Source: Nymphaea colorata
Lineage: Eukaryota > Streptophyta > Magnoliopsida > Nymphaeales > Nymphaeaceae
Direction of reading: 5' to 3'
Length of the DNA stretch: 64,000 nt
NCBI RefSeq assembly: GCF_008831285.2
Contig: NC_045148.1
Location: forward strand, 7,073,001-7,137,000
This document shows, piece after piece, positions 50,865 to 63,000 of this stretch. The translations under genes and the position numbers were made by a program. The notes under the pieces are model-generated. The model ran no database searches. It was not told where the DNA came from and worked only from the letters and a program-made list of their open reading frames with translations. How positions within the stretch are numbered: the stretch's first letter is position 1; each line of letters opens with the position of its first letter.

Positions 50865-52907
50865 CAGGATACGATGAGGATGGCCGGTAGGCTGCGGGAT
50901 TGTTATATGGTGAAGGTGGAGGATGATATACTGGGGGTGGATATGGAGCAGGATGAGGGGGAGGTGGATATGAAGCAGGATGAGGGGGAGGTGGGTATTC
51001 ATCACGAGGTCGAAAATTAGGTGCACAATCAGGAGAAGGCAAACAAGAAGCTGATCTTCTTAGATACCCCACCTGCGCGCGATGGACGACACTAAATTTG
51101 AGTATTGCTGGAAGCTGGAGACTAATTAACAAGATGATGCATGAATTTGTACTTACATTAGGTCCATGGTATCTCATTGTTAGCCTGATTTCTCCTGCAT
51201 GTCTTACTTCTCCTCCCCTGCTGAAGAAAACAATAGCCTGTTAATGTTTTGAGTCAATAAAAACTGGTGAAACAGGTCACCTGTAAGAAGAAAATCACGT
51301 GGGTAGTCATGCTTTTTGCATTCGAGGGCATGTGATCTGATCACTTGCTTAAATTTGAAAAAGTTTGAACAGTTGTGAAAGTGGATCACATGGTCAGCAC
51401 TCTCATTTGGCAAATTTTTCTTGTTTGAAAGTTCGGCTTCCATTTTGTGGAAATTAGCCTACCTCAAAATGTGAGGCCTTTTGAATTTTTGACTTGTCAC
51501 TTACTTGATCTATGAAGGACATGCATGATTTGGCAAACCAAGTTATGTCATTAGTTAAAAAGTTTATTTGCAGAAACATGCCGTTGAGATATCAGAGATT
51601 GATTCATTTTTTGAACTTTAGAAAAATCCAAGCCTCCTGCCAAATACTTATCCTCAGCGTGAATCTTTTGGTTTCTTAAATGAACCAAGGTCAATGTTAA
51701 AAAAACTTTGTTATTTAAATAGCACATTTAAATAGCCAGGTCTCTTTTTAATGAAAAAAAAAAAAAAACTTTTTAAAAATGGTTCAGCTAAGCTAGAGCC
51801 GACCTCGACTCGGCTAAGCTCCAGCCGACTCTTGATTCGAGGAGCTCGTGCAGACTTGAGCTCTGGGTTTTTGTTTCAAATCGAGGCCTTTTAAATCCTT
51901 CCCAGAGGTCAAGATTTAACTTGGTAGGTCCTAATTGAAGTGATTTTTCCCTGCTACAGGTTCCCAGAAAATTGAATATAAGGAATGTCAATTGATAATT
52001 ACTGGATACTTCTCCTTTTGTCTGTTGATGCTAAGAAATTATCATCTATTCAGCAAATATACCGTGAAATCTATATTTCTGCTATTTATCTTTGCAGCAG
52101 ACCTATCGTGGTGATATATATATATATGCTCATATGGGCTTTGTTTGAAACCTCTGGCTTTTGTATTGCAGTGGCCATGCGGTATCATCATGTCCATTGA
52201 GAAGAGCATTGTCAAGCGGAATCCTGGATCATGCAGGATAAACAGAAGTTACAATTTGCAAGATGAAGTATTGAAGCAGGGACAGCAATATTGGGAGATT
52301 ACTTTAGAATGGTACTTACTTGCCAGTACCAATAAGATAGTTTGGCATCAACACATTCTTGTTCCAGACTGAAACACTCAGTTTTTGATACCCTTCAACG
52401 AGGGTAATGTTGAATGTCTCTCCAAACGTTGGGTTTCTGTTTCCATCTGATGAATCCGCAAGCTCAGAACACTTGGCAACATTCAACAAACATTCTACTT
52501 TCTTATAATTGTGCTTTATTTGTACCAACACTTATGATTTATTATCTTCCGAAGTTGGCACTGCATGTTATGGGAACCAATGCATATAATTTTTTCTTGA
52601 AAGAGCGAGTAGCTTACCTACACAAGTCCTGGTGCTGTACGTGGCATTAGCATATTTAATGCATACATAAGGATCTTGCCTGGAGATCCATTCTGTATCT
52701 CTTAGATTGTAGCAAGCAACAACTGCAAAACGAGTTCAACCAGAAAAAGACAGTACGCTTAACGTATCATTATTCAGATATCTTGAAGAAGAAGATGATG
52801 AAATCGCAATGGTAAAGGTGATGAATGGTAGTAAAGAGATGGAACAAAGTGAGCAGGCAGAAGATGGCACCTGTTAACTCCAGCGTCAGACCACCGATCT
52901 TGTACAT
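50865..52907 (-). CDS. C2 array copy H: SRC2-like C2-domain protein with Pro-rich tail
   Basis: Six minus-strand exons: 52907-52871, 52722-52618, 52446-52320, 52223-52152, 51217-51157, 51072-50865. All GT-AG, all in phase, giving 203 residues so far. The C2 domain covers residues 1-134: GGLTLELTVVACYNL, then RQDPYVCIKYANATY, NPTFGETFNITL, LSVSVW, LIGTGKIPL and HAGEIRLTMRY. Asp21 and Asp29 of the first Ca loop are kept, but the third loop has NKN instead of DxD, so calcium binding may be weak or lost. Exon 6 is a Pro/Tyr tail (PPPPHPASYPPPPHPAPYP, then SPYNNPAAYRPSSSYPG). Soybean SRC2-type proteins are cold- or stress-induced membrane-associated proteins of this layout. Exon 6 ends at a good donor (GTAAGC); the last exon is not found. 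Without splicing there, the frame runs on into a Leu-Ser/Ile-Tyr microsatellite tail to 50743. It is the only copy with no disabling change seen. Confidence 0.75.
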
Positions 52908-53185
52908 GGTTGCGGCCGTGAACAAGCAGCTATGGTCCTCCTTCAAAGAATCAAAAACATACATAAAATTCCTTTCACTGCTGTCTATCTATCCAACCAC
53001 AGCCATTGCCCAGGTGAGCGCACGAAAAAAAAAATTATATTAAAAAAATCAATTTTTTTTAGTTTGGCCTGGCCCGTCGCTCCTCTTGGCACTCATCGCT
53101 CCTCTTGGCCCGACCCGCGGATTGTTTAGCCTACCCTTAAAAAAAATCATGACTTTGCAGCCTGTACTGCGTTCAATTTGGTGCA

Positions 53186-53193
53186 TTTATATA
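53186..53193 (-). promoter_or_regulatory. Putative TATA box of copy H
   Basis: Minus-strand TATATAAA followed by TGCACC, about 280 bases before the start codon. The same box and neighbouring words (ACAAAAACTACAAGCAC, TTGCCTGAAAGATTGAC on the plus strand) recur upstream of the other copies. Confidence 0.5.
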
Positions 53194-53339
53194 TACATGA
53201 GGAGATCCATAAACAGCTCTGCACATTTAGATGTGCCTGAAGTCAATACAACAAAAACTACAAGCACATGTCATGGGGCCTTTGCCTGAAAGATTGACGT
53301 CGTCAAGGGGGCGACCTAGGTATGGCAGAAGAAATAAGC

Positions 53340-54021
53340 TTGGTCGCGGTTCGCACGTTGAAATGGCAATAATAAAAATAAACTTGGCTTGAAAACACGC
53401 CTAAGTACTTCCTTGTACAAGATTACTGTTAACTTAGCTCGGTGTGCATGAAAAAGTTGTGCATAGAAGTGTGTAATCCTAAATATTCTTATTAAAATAA
53501 AAAAAATTACACAATTGATAAAAGGGTATTGCGAAAATTAAAAAAAGTCTAAAATGTCTATTACTTTATAAAAAAAATCAAAAATACGTGCAACCCTTCA
53601 TTGCTGCATACTTGTTGTGCACGCAACTCAATCTCCTTTAGTTATCATTTTCTTGACCCAACGAACTCAGGGCTGACAACGGGCTACTAGGGGCGAAGCA
53701 AGGTACCTATTTTTCAAAAGTTTTGTGGGAGTCAAACTTGCATTTTTTAAGAGTTTCATGCGTAAATTTTAATTTTTGAAAATGTGAAGGGAGGGGTCCC
53801 ACATCTGATCTGTTGACAACCCTAAGTTCATTGGGCGATTACGACCCTGGTGTCATGTTGGGAGCTTAGCTATGACCTTCCTACATGTAACCGAGCGTGT
53901 CAAAGAGTCCTTCATGGTCACCAACTAGCATACTTGGGAACATAACCTAAAACTTCTGCCATTAAAACCATAAACATAAGGTGTAGATTTGTCCTATTCA
54001 CCTTTATATTGATTGGCAGTT

Positions 54022-54078
<57 letters not shown>

Positions 54079-55129
54079 CATAACCTAAAACTTCTGCCAT
54101 TAAAACCATAAACATAAGGTGTAGATTTGTCCTATTCACCTTTATATTGATTGGCAGTTTGCATATATATATATATATATATATTGTGTGGGAAAATCTT
54201 CCAAAATGATTGTCACCATGGCCTTCTTTAGAAAAATATATTGGCCCTTTTGAAAGCCCAAGATAGTTAGATGCATCCTTCGGTGCATTTGTGCAAAAAC
54301 CAGAATACCTCTTGGCCATACCAAAAAAAAAAAAAGGTAGTGAACAAGTTCAAAGTCTAAAAAAAACAGTTTTTTGTTCAAAAATTCCAAAAAAATATCG
54401 ACTTCCACCTCCTTTTTTAGGGTGTTTATATTATGTTGCGTGCAGCCAACTCAATCTTTCTGAAAGATGGTTCGTCGACAGCTTGAAGAAATGTTTTTTT
54501 AGCTCCACCCCTGTTTTGGATGAACATTCTCTAAGAAGATAATATTCCAAAAGTCGAAGAAAAACTTTGATTATTGAAAACGATAAAGTAGTATAATCGT
54601 GTCCCAGTGAGAAGTTCAAGTGGGCACCATCTCCGTCTGAGATTGAGTTGAATCAAAATTTTCGTTCTCGTTTATGATGAACGGACTAGTTCAAACGTCG
54701 AATATTAGTGGCATGCATGGCGGCCAACCATTAACGATAGCGGTAGCTCACAGGCTCTGATTTTTCTTCTAACCCCTTCGGCCTGTCTCATATTTTTCTT
54801 AATCTTCCTGCGGTTCTTGGCTTACTGGGCATGAATTTCTTTGTTCTGCAGATTTAAACTGTTGCGATTTGAGGGACAATTTTTTTTCATTCTGGATGGC
54901 TCTCTATGTTTAGTTAGGTGCTACATGCTAATCAATTATGCATAGATAATAAATATCAAATCTAACTGGAACCAGGTATTGCTTAATTAATCTGGGTTTG
55001 ACTTTGAATGGAAATAAACGAATAACAAATTCAAGTCGAACTATTTGTTTTGATCCACTTCGTATACATTGGTACAATTGGTTAGTCCATGAGACGAAGA
55101 TTTAATGATCGATCCACGATACCTGATTA
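53340..55129. other. Intergenic region between copy H and the next gene
   Basis: Contains an element fragment near 53690-53810, the duplicated segment at 53941-54184 with two (TA)n runs, and no recognised gene. Confidence 0.5.
53941..54184. repeat. 138-bp tandem duplication with (TA)n
   Basis: An 85-bp unique unit starting CATAACCTAAAACTTCTGCC is repeated exactly at 53941 and 54079. Each copy runs into a TA repeat, of about 51 bases in the first and 22 in the second. It gives a false repeated minus-strand ORF. Confidence 0.9.
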
Positions 55130-55734
55130 TTATCTTATCAATGAAATCCCAAAACTCTGCATCATCTTCCAACAGATCCAGATGGAAAATATCAACAAAA
55201 AAGTTGTAAGTAACAAAGCGTCGTTTCCGCAGCTCCTTCTCTTTGACGTGCTATTTGAAGAGGAGCAATATGAACAACGTGGTGTCGCGGATTGTGGTTG
55301 TGGATTTTTCTTGCCACCGTTCCGTTGAATTTTTCCTTGCGAAGTCCTTGCAGGACGGCAATATGGCGCACACGGACATGAAGATTCTGGCCTTGTCTTG
55401 CTCATTTTCCGTCGAACTTCCACAATTTTTACGGCGTGGGCGCTCCTCCGGCGTAGAGAGAATTCAGTTATTCTAGGCTTCTCTACTTCCGGTTGTTTTG
55501 GATTCGGATCTAAATTTTCCACCTTGCTCACTTGAACAAATCTATCTTCTGAAAAAAAATACAATACATGGGAAGGGAGTGAGTGAATGACGACTCTCGG
55601 CAATCTAGGCGAGTCATCTATTTTTGTCCATCTTAAGCAAGTCAGTTTTTTCCTTGTTTTGATTTTAACTGTCGATTACGATGGATCGAACAGTTCTGAT
55701 TGATGAGATGGATGGGTGTTTTATTAAAAGGAAA

Positions 55735-55786
<52 letters not shown>

Positions 55787-56582
55787 CTAAAAGGTCACGA
55801 CATGGTATTTGATCCATTATAGAAGTAGAACTGGGAGTCAAAAGTTCAAGAAATTTATACGGCAAAACAAACATGAAACTTTAATTCTATGTGTTTTTGC
55901 TCTGTCCTTGTATTTTGTTTCAACATTAAAGTTCCACTTACTTAAACAGTTGGAATAAATGTTTCAAATTATCAACAAGATATGGTAGGTGAAACCCGAA
56001 ACTTTTTATCCATTGGCGACTGCTCGATACTGAATGCTAGGTATTTTAGTGGTGGATATTTTAATACCACGTATTCAAACGTGACCTAAGGAATAAATAA
56101 AGAGTTGGAGAAAAGAAAATAAAGGGAGAGGACCATGAACCTTCAGAAGTCTGCTTCCCTCCTTTCATCACCTCGAGGTTGGTTTGGGGACGGGCGGGGG
56201 CGGAGGGAGGGAAGGGCCCGGCTAGGTCATGGCCCGACCCCAGTCAATTGAAAAAAAAAATTACATTGAAAAATTTGAAAATTTTTAATTGTGTCATCTA
56301 TTGTTTGGATTCGGGTTCAATTTAGCTCTACCCAGATCTAAAGGTCGGACTATTGGCCCGCCCCTAAAAGAAATCATGGCTCCGCCACTGGGGACAGGTC
56401 CAAATTCTTTACCGCCTTTCTTTCAAAAACTCGATCTTCTTAAAAGGGTGGGAAAGAAATAACCAGCAAGTTGAGAGATATTAACGAGTTAAAGTAATAA
56501 GGAAGAAATATGAACCTTTAAGAAGCTCCACTTTCCTCTTCTCCTCCATTGGTTGGCTTCGAGAGGGACTCGCGTTATCCAT
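55130..56582 (-). CDS. Hypothetical small basic protein with C-terminal membrane segment
   Basis: Two exons are proposed: 56582-56516 (MDNASPSRSQPMEEKRKVEL and two more residues, phase 1) and 55548-55130, joined through TTTTTTTTCAG. The product is 161 residues. The middle is basic (EFSLRRRSAHAVKIVEVRRK), followed by a Cys cluster (SSCPCAPYC, later RCSYC) and a hydrophobic end (ALLLTTFLLIFSIWICW) about 14 residues from the C-terminus, as in a tail-anchored protein. No family is recognised and I assign no function. A second ATG-bearing segment at 56173-56142 (MKGGKQTSE) ends in the same G/GTTCATxx donor and same phase, so it could be an alternative first exon. The plus strand is also open here for 77-79 codons, so strand choice rests on splice signals. 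Confidence 0.4.
55738..55781. repeat. (TA)n microsatellite
   Basis: About 22 TA units, inside the proposed intron of the hypothetical gene at 55130-56582. Confidence 0.95.
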
Positions 56583-56948
56583 CTTTTTTTCAACTGTAGC
56601 TTTTGAAATGGAGAAAAGACAACAGATTTAATCTGAGTTAGGACTGCAAGGTTCTTATTTAAAGGATGAATGAGAAATGTATAAAAGCCTCTGAGCTTCT
56701 GTCTTCAAAAATGGAAAAAAAATGACAATATAAGCAAGTAATTTTCTTTTTTGACATAATAGTTAACAGTGTGTCGACAATTCGATACCCATGGATGCTA
56801 CTCTTGTTTATTTTTACTTTAAACGGTGGTGTTACAACTACTTAAGCGGTTTCTCATGTATCACCAGTCCATAATAGACTCTGGTTCTTTATGTAGAGAG
56901 CAGTGGCAGAGTTCTTTATTTTTAAATAGGTATCTTTAAATATTTATC

Positions 56949-56983
<35 letters not shown>

Positions 56984-57495
56984 CACCAGACATGAGTATT
57001 TTAAACGAGCACTCCTCCAACCAATTTTTCTAGCTTTGCCACTAGTAGCGGAGTACTTTTTCTTAAAAAAAAGAAAACTACTAATTATGTATTTGAGTAA
57101 AACTATTAGACATACCGGTGAGTTTTATAAGCTAAAAGAATTTTGGGTGATTACCAAACTAAAAACTTAATTATTTTAAAAGTATCATTTCTACGTATAT
57201 AGATTTGTAATTTTTTGAATATGGAGATCACATCCATACAATTGCTTCTACAAGAAAATGAATTAATTCTGTCAAACTAGTTTTGACTAGCCGCTCTAAT
57301 AAAAACAGCAACTATTTCTACTCGTCCCCCTTTATTCTAATATGCTAGGGTAGCCATGCTAATAAGAGAAAAGTGATGTAGTTTATTGTGATTTGTTTAT
57401 ATGTTTGAGAAATTAAAATAATGGTTTAATTTAGCATAGTACTGTATAGTGGGAAAATAAACCCTTGTATTAAAAAGAGTCCCTATTCCAGCTAA

Positions 57496-57850
57496 TAAGA
57501 CTGCACAATGAGTCCAGCCAGCTAGTCGCTCATCCAAACTGGTTTCTAGCTTGATTTATTTATAAATTCATAAATGAGTCAAGTTTGAATTCATATGTAT
57601 GCTTGAAATGTTAAATGAGTTGAGTTTGAGTTGTAAGAACTTATAACAAGAAGATAGTTAAACGAAAAGCAAGTAAACGAGTTAAACAAGTTAATAATAA
57701 TTAAAAGAAACAAAACAAGCTTAATAGAAACAGGTTAAACAAGTTAAGTAAGTCGGCCTCGAGCTCGACGTTGTGTATTTTATGGAACTCAACTCACGTT
57801 CGAGTCGAATTTCAACCAAGTTTTCTGGGTCGAGTCGAGAACCGACCACC
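57496..57850. mobile_element. hAT-like MITE, right end lost
   Basis: Starts TAAGACTGCACAATGAG and contains ATTTATAAAT.ATGAGTCAAG, GAAATGTTAAATGAG and CTCGAGCTCGACGTTGT, in the same order as 36-410. The right end TGCAGCCCTA is missing; sequence passes into GGTCGAGTCGAGAACC. Confidence 0.65.
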
Positions 57851-57989
57851 CTCTACCAGCCATCACGCGCGCAGAAGAAATCCGGCCTTTGAAGGGCCAA
57901 GTGCGGATTTTTTTGTTTTTCCCTGGGCCAACTTTTTTTTCTCCAGATTTGTTTTTTTCCTGTTATGGGCATCATCATCTGCGTCTCTC

Positions 57990-58137
57990 CCTTTCGCCGC
58001 AGCTCTCTCTCTCTCTCTCTCTCTCGCAGCAGTCTCCCTTCAGTCTGCTCCGGTGTCAACATTCCTTGTAGCTAAGTCGATGCGACGATGACGTTCTGCC
58101 GGCGGAGGCGACAGCCGACGCCCGGTGACGACCGCTG
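57990..58137 (+). other. Possible 5' UTR and first exon of a plus-strand gene
   Basis: A (CT)n-rich leader (58003-58025) is followed by a CpG-rich segment with ATG at 58088 encoding MTFCRRRRQPTPGDDR and a donor-like GTACGTGG at 58138. Such a CT-rich, CpG-rich start in AT-rich DNA is typical of a plant transcription start. No second exon was identified, and the short peptide matches no family. Confidence 0.2.
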
Positions 58138-58139
58138 GT

Positions 58140-59773
58140 ACGTGGCATATTTTTGAGCTTTCTTTTTCTAGGATTTGTCGATTAGAGTTTTACTAAGCAA
58201 AGCAGGTCTTTACCCAAATTTCTCCCAATTCATTATGCAAAAACCCAATATTTAAAAGGAATAATAGCCGATTTATGTTTCTGTGTCAGGAGGGTTTTGT
58301 GTTGATTTATCGGTTTCGGTTTCATTTTTCTTTTCTTTTCTCTTTCTTTGTTTCTTCTGTTGAAGCAACATGATCAATTGGTACTATTTCCATTGCTGTT
58401 GATTTCTATTTCTTTTTCACTTTTGTTTCGATTAGCAGACACAGAAAACAACAGCGTGTGCCTCTTCTCTCTTACTTTCTTCATTCTGCAGTTTATGTTG
58501 TTATTAGGACTTCTACATCTTTCTGATTGTGTTGGTTTTCCTCAGATAGAACTTCTGGCCATAATGGTATTCAAGCTTCAATGGAACAAAAGCATTGGTT
58601 TTCCTCACATATAACTTCTGCCGATAATTGTGTTCAAGCTTCATCTACAAAAGCATTTTAATTTCTTGATGTACATATGAAGTTTAAAAAAAAAAACATA
58701 ATGTGTTAGTTTTCTTTTTCTTCTTCCTCTCTCTTACCAAGTTTACATCCAAGTGCCGATATGATTCATGTAGATAGGAACTGGTTCTGTTTTCTGTTAA
58801 GCTTATTAGAAATGGCTGAATCTGAGGTAAAAGCTCTTGGTTTTGTGTTGTCACGTTGTATCTTGACTCATGAAATGCGGGTCAAAACCATGAAAGCTCT
58901 AATTCTGTTGTGTGGAATCATAATTTTTTTTGTTGGGATGGAGTTACTAATTGCTACTACACAGTTCATGTGCCAAACAAATCTAAGCAACTAAAAGACA
59001 AAGTATTTGAACGTGCTTTAAACTTAATATAAACATTATTGCCTGTGTTGGTTTGAATAAATTTTATGATAAACCTTGACTATGAATTTCTTTTTGGCAT
59101 TGTATGAATGACTATTTGCATTCTTTAAAAAGTAGTCAAATGGGTATCAAAATAAATAAGTTTTCCTGCCAGCTTAAGTGCTGAACTTTAAATACATAAT
59201 GACAGGATCCAGCTTAAGTGTTCAATCTTCGTATCATTTTTAATATGACCCAAATTTATTTAAGTTAGCCTATAACATGAGGAGACCAAATATCTTCCAA
59301 AACAATGAGAACCACATGAGGGTTCAAAGAGACCATAACAAGGTGGTGTTAGTCTTCATCTCCCATCAGCATGATCAGCTAAATCAAATTAGGAGAGCAA
59401 CTCAATGGGATCATAGACAAAAGGGAGATTGAAATTAGTAATAAGAAGATGTTGAGGAAAATAGAAGGTGATGGGCATGGAAGAGAAAGGAGGGTTGGCC
59501 CATGAAAGGCTTCCGAGAGGACATCAAAGAGAGACAATAGAGGATGTGATAGTGGAAAGAAGTTGAAAGGGGTAGTGCTCTAAAGTGGTGGCAAGAGAAA
59601 AATAAAGTAGAGGATGGAGATAAGGTTTATTGAGAAAGATGAGCAAGGTCGAGAGTTTTTCCTAAGTACTACATATCAGGCTCAATTAGAGCTATTGCAT
59701 TAGATGGTTCTAAATAGATCCATAACAAAGACAGAAATAAGAGAATGAAGTATCACTATGTTTCAGGAGGTTG
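58140..59773. other. Region without a recognised gene
   Basis: AT-rich to 59000, then purine-rich on the plus strand (59330-59650, many GAAAGG/GGAGAT words). Nothing identifiable. Confidence 0.4.
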
Positions 59774-59779
59774 TGGGCA

Positions 59780-60487
59780 CCAATGTTATCCGTATCGTAC
59801 GATACATATCAAAGAAACCTATACGATACGTGTTCGATATGCGTGAGTATCGTACGCGTATCACCCGTATCGTGCGATACGGGGGCCGTATCGCACGATA
59901 CGGACGATACACCCTCGTATCATACGATACGGGAGAAAATTAAAAAGGGGCCCGACGGCCCCTTTTTTGCGTGTTCTTTTAAAAGTTACGCACTTCTCTC
60001 TCTCTTTTCTTGTTTCTAAACACTGCAAGAGACATGGGAGGGAGAGATTTTCTCCATTTGCATCAAGCTTTGCCAGTGAAGAAGCATTCTTTCTCGTTGT
60101 GGGGACGATTGACGAGGATTATTGTTGAATCATGAAAGACGATAACTATATGTTTTGACTTTTGAACTTATGAATTGTGATGTAATCGAATTCTCTTCGA
60201 CCGCTTATTATGTTATTTTGAATGTCTCATTTCTTATTTTGGAATGTGTTGTTCATACTTCATATACATGAATGTTCCTTTAAATACATTTTTCTTGATC
60301 TTTTCTGATTTTTGCTTGTTTTTTCGGATTTTTTTGGATTTTTTATGATTTTTTTATATTTTTTATGATTTTTAATATTTTTTAAAAATTAAAAAATTAA
60401 TTTTACGATACGTTTACGATACGTTACGATACGCCGTATAGGTCGGCCCGACCGATACGCGATACGTTACGCCTTTGATAACATTGG
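59780..60487. mobile_element. 708-bp element of GTATCG/CGATAC palindromes with terminal inverted repeats
   Basis: Ends CCAATGTTATC (59780-59790) and GATAACATTGG (60477-60487) are perfect 11-bp inverted repeats. They are flanked by a perfect 6-bp direct repeat TGGGCA (59774-59779, 60488-60493). Both subterminal zones are packed with CGTATCG/CGATACG words in both orientations (59791-59935; 60405-60470). A second small palindrome, GGGGCC..GGCCCC, is at 59947-59963. The middle is non-coding and AT-rich. The type of transposase is unclear; a 6-bp target site is not typical of the common plant superfamilies. Confidence 0.75.
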
Positions 60488-60493
60488 TGGGCA

Positions 60494-62640
60494 CTATTGA
60501 GCTCACTGAATTATATCAAATTTTCAGCTTTTAGCAAAGGGTTATGCTTGATTTTGTGCTGAAGAGAAGAACATTTTTGTTTGATATCTTAACACAATAG
60601 ATGACAAGTGAATGCATGCAAGAGTCCTATTTACAGAAGTTGATGGCTAATAATGGACACCAAGTTAGACGAGTTACAAACCAGTTTAAATGACCTGATC
60701 TAATGATAGACCTATGGGCAGAAATGTATGTTGCAAAGATTGTTGAAATTGATAATCTGGTGGTGGAAGGCAGATGGATGGCACATTTACATTTAAGGTG
60801 ATCATTTTGAGCTTTAAGGAGAAGGAGAAACTACTTTAATAGTTTCTAGAACAAGGAGCGAAAGAATAATAGTGCAGGCCATTTAATATGAGACCATGGT
60901 ATTGATTTTGTAATTTATATGAATCATTTTTCATTTTAATGAGGTTTGCTGGATGTGCATGATTGAGAAAGAAAATTAAGAAAGGCCAAACAAGAAGAGA
61001 AATGGTAAAACACTAAGTAGTCAACCAAAGGGTGACAAAGTCCAACAAGATGCTATAGCTTTTATCAAGCTAACCAATTTTAGGTGTTGGAGGAAGACGA
61101 AGATAGAAAGGGCACGCAGAATGTCAGAGTAGGTGAATGCTAGCTAGAAAGGGACAGAAGAAACATCCTTTATGATTAATAAAGGTAAGGGGGAAATTCA
61201 TGGTGTTAAGAAAGAGAAGTCCAAATCGATTTGGGAATCAAAGGGCAAGAGGGAGGAGGATCAAAATGGAAAGAGGGTAAATGAAAGGCCAGTAACGTAG
61301 AGTAAGGAAGTGGTTATTGAATCTTTGAGTGGTAATGTGGGACATTCTACAGACCTAGGTTATACAAGGAAATAATCGAAGCTTCAAAAGGGAGAACGTT
61401 TTCTAACTCTTATTTATAGTTTAACACTAGCAACCATGGTGAAAATGATGAATTATAACTTTATAAGTCATGGAAGTTGAAGAAGAAGGGGAAAGTGAAG
61501 GGTCTTTCCTCTTGGTTTTATAGTAGGAACTAAATTTAAGATGAGCTGGGACAGTGACTACTAAGAGTAATAAAAAGAAACCATAATAAGACAAGAAATG
61601 CAATGGTTGATAAGTAATAGATTGGAGAAGGATGGAAAATTATCTCAATTTTTTTCTAAAAAAGGATTTGGCTCAGAAGTAAAATAAGTAAATGGCCAGC
61701 AAACGGAGTATTACCGGGCCCTTAACTGGCTGAATCTGGGATTATTTTGGCGTCGTGGTAGTCACACCTGGGAAAGCAAGGTCAACTTAAAGCTCTGAGT
61801 TTATCTTGGAGCTTATGATGATTGAAACATAAAGGATATATTTGAGTCTGTTGGGAAAGTCTTTGTGGTAGTGTAAATGATTCTATAAGTTCTCAAGAAG
61901 ACTCAGGTTATGCAGATAATTTCTCTCCAACTTTTGTGGTTTACAGAATATTTATGTAATACACAATCGTTTGTACTTTGTTTGCTTTTTTTGGCAGACA
62001 GGGAGTCAGATGGAATTTGGTTGCCAACGAATTGGAAGGATGTTGGCTCAAGAAAGGTTGAAGGAAGTATTCTGGAATGCACCTGAGTGTTCACAAATGA
62101 TTGAAGGGCACATATTTCTTATCAGTGTTTCTTTTCTGTATTTAGACAATGTTAGCTGTAGTCTTAAACCTCATATTAATAAAACCAGATACAGAAATTT
62201 CAAGCTGAATGCAGTTGTTCCTTTTCCAGGCATACCGTTTACTGTTTCCTGGTTTAGTAAAAAAAACTTAAATGTCCTTGCTCTTGGCATACTGTTTCCT
62301 GGTTTAACAGAAAAAAAACTGCCTGGAATAAAAGTTCCAGGCCATCAAACAGCAGAAAAAACTGTCTGGAACTTTTATTCCACGCCATCAAACACATGGC
62401 CAAAATGGAACGTAGAATTAAATTCTATTCCACATTGCCTTGGTATGATATACCTGGCACGATCTTAGTACCAGGTTTTCAAACGCTACTAAAGAATACG
62501 TCTTCATAGAATAAACCCAAAAGATGGTTAATGGATCAGAAACCAGTTGAGAGGGAGTGTTATGGTGGTGTTTAGGCCACTTTGATTCATCTGTACTGTA
62601 CTTTTGACTTCATTGATCTGTCAAATGCAATTTTTGTGGT
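60494..62640. other. Region without a recognised gene
   Basis: Purine-rich stretches and scattered short frames. A 165-codon frame at 61971-62468 has no known motif. The stem-loop at 62324-62382 falls inside it, which argues against coding. Confidence 0.4.
62324..62382. repeat. 17-bp perfect inverted repeat (stem-loop)
   Basis: TGGAATAAAAGTTCCAG (62324-62340) and its exact inverse CTGGAACTTTTATTCCA (62366-62382) are separated by 25 bases. Nearby, GGCATAC.GTTTCCTGGTTTA occurs twice directly (about 62230 and 62287). This looks like the core of a small foldback element. Confidence 0.75.
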
Positions 62641-63000
62641 CTCATGATGTGTGGTGGCATTTCTCAGTTCAAGTATCCTATTGTAGGTGATTGTTTTGTG
62701 AAACCATTGTCACATGAAGTATGCAGATGAAATTCAGTTCATTCTTTTAGACGAAAAGAAATAAAATTGCAGCACTTGAGAATCATTTTAGAGGAGAAAC
62801 ATTACCAGAGGCCATTCCTGATTCAGAGGTTGAAGGTAAATTATCCGAATCACAATTATAAGCTGCAAAATTGCCATGAAAATGGAGAGGATATGAAAAT
62901 GTGTTAGAGAAAGATGATATGCACTCTGTTATGGATAGGGAAGGTTGTGTGAACTTTGTTAAAGTATATAGAAGACAATGTCATGATGGAATTTTAGACC
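62640..63000. repeat. Direct duplication, copy 1
   Basis: Landmarks AATCATTTTAGAGGAGAAAC and GCTGCAAAATTGCCATGAAA lie 941 bases before their partners in copy 2. Reading frames are broken in this copy. Confidence 0.8.

Noticed and set aside
52130..52223. C2 copy H ending in exon 4 at a TGA (52130)
   Set aside because: Using the conserved CCAGAG/GTTT donor at 52152 joins exon 5 in phase and restores the usual C2 ending (HAGEIRL), so the TGA lies in the intron.
53918..54319. 133-codon minus-strand frame with a repeated 28-residue block
   Set aside because: The repeat is a 138-bp DNA tandem duplication with TA runs; the block has no known motif.
61971..62468. 165-codon plus-strand frame
   Set aside because: It runs through a perfect stem-loop and direct repeats and has no known motif.
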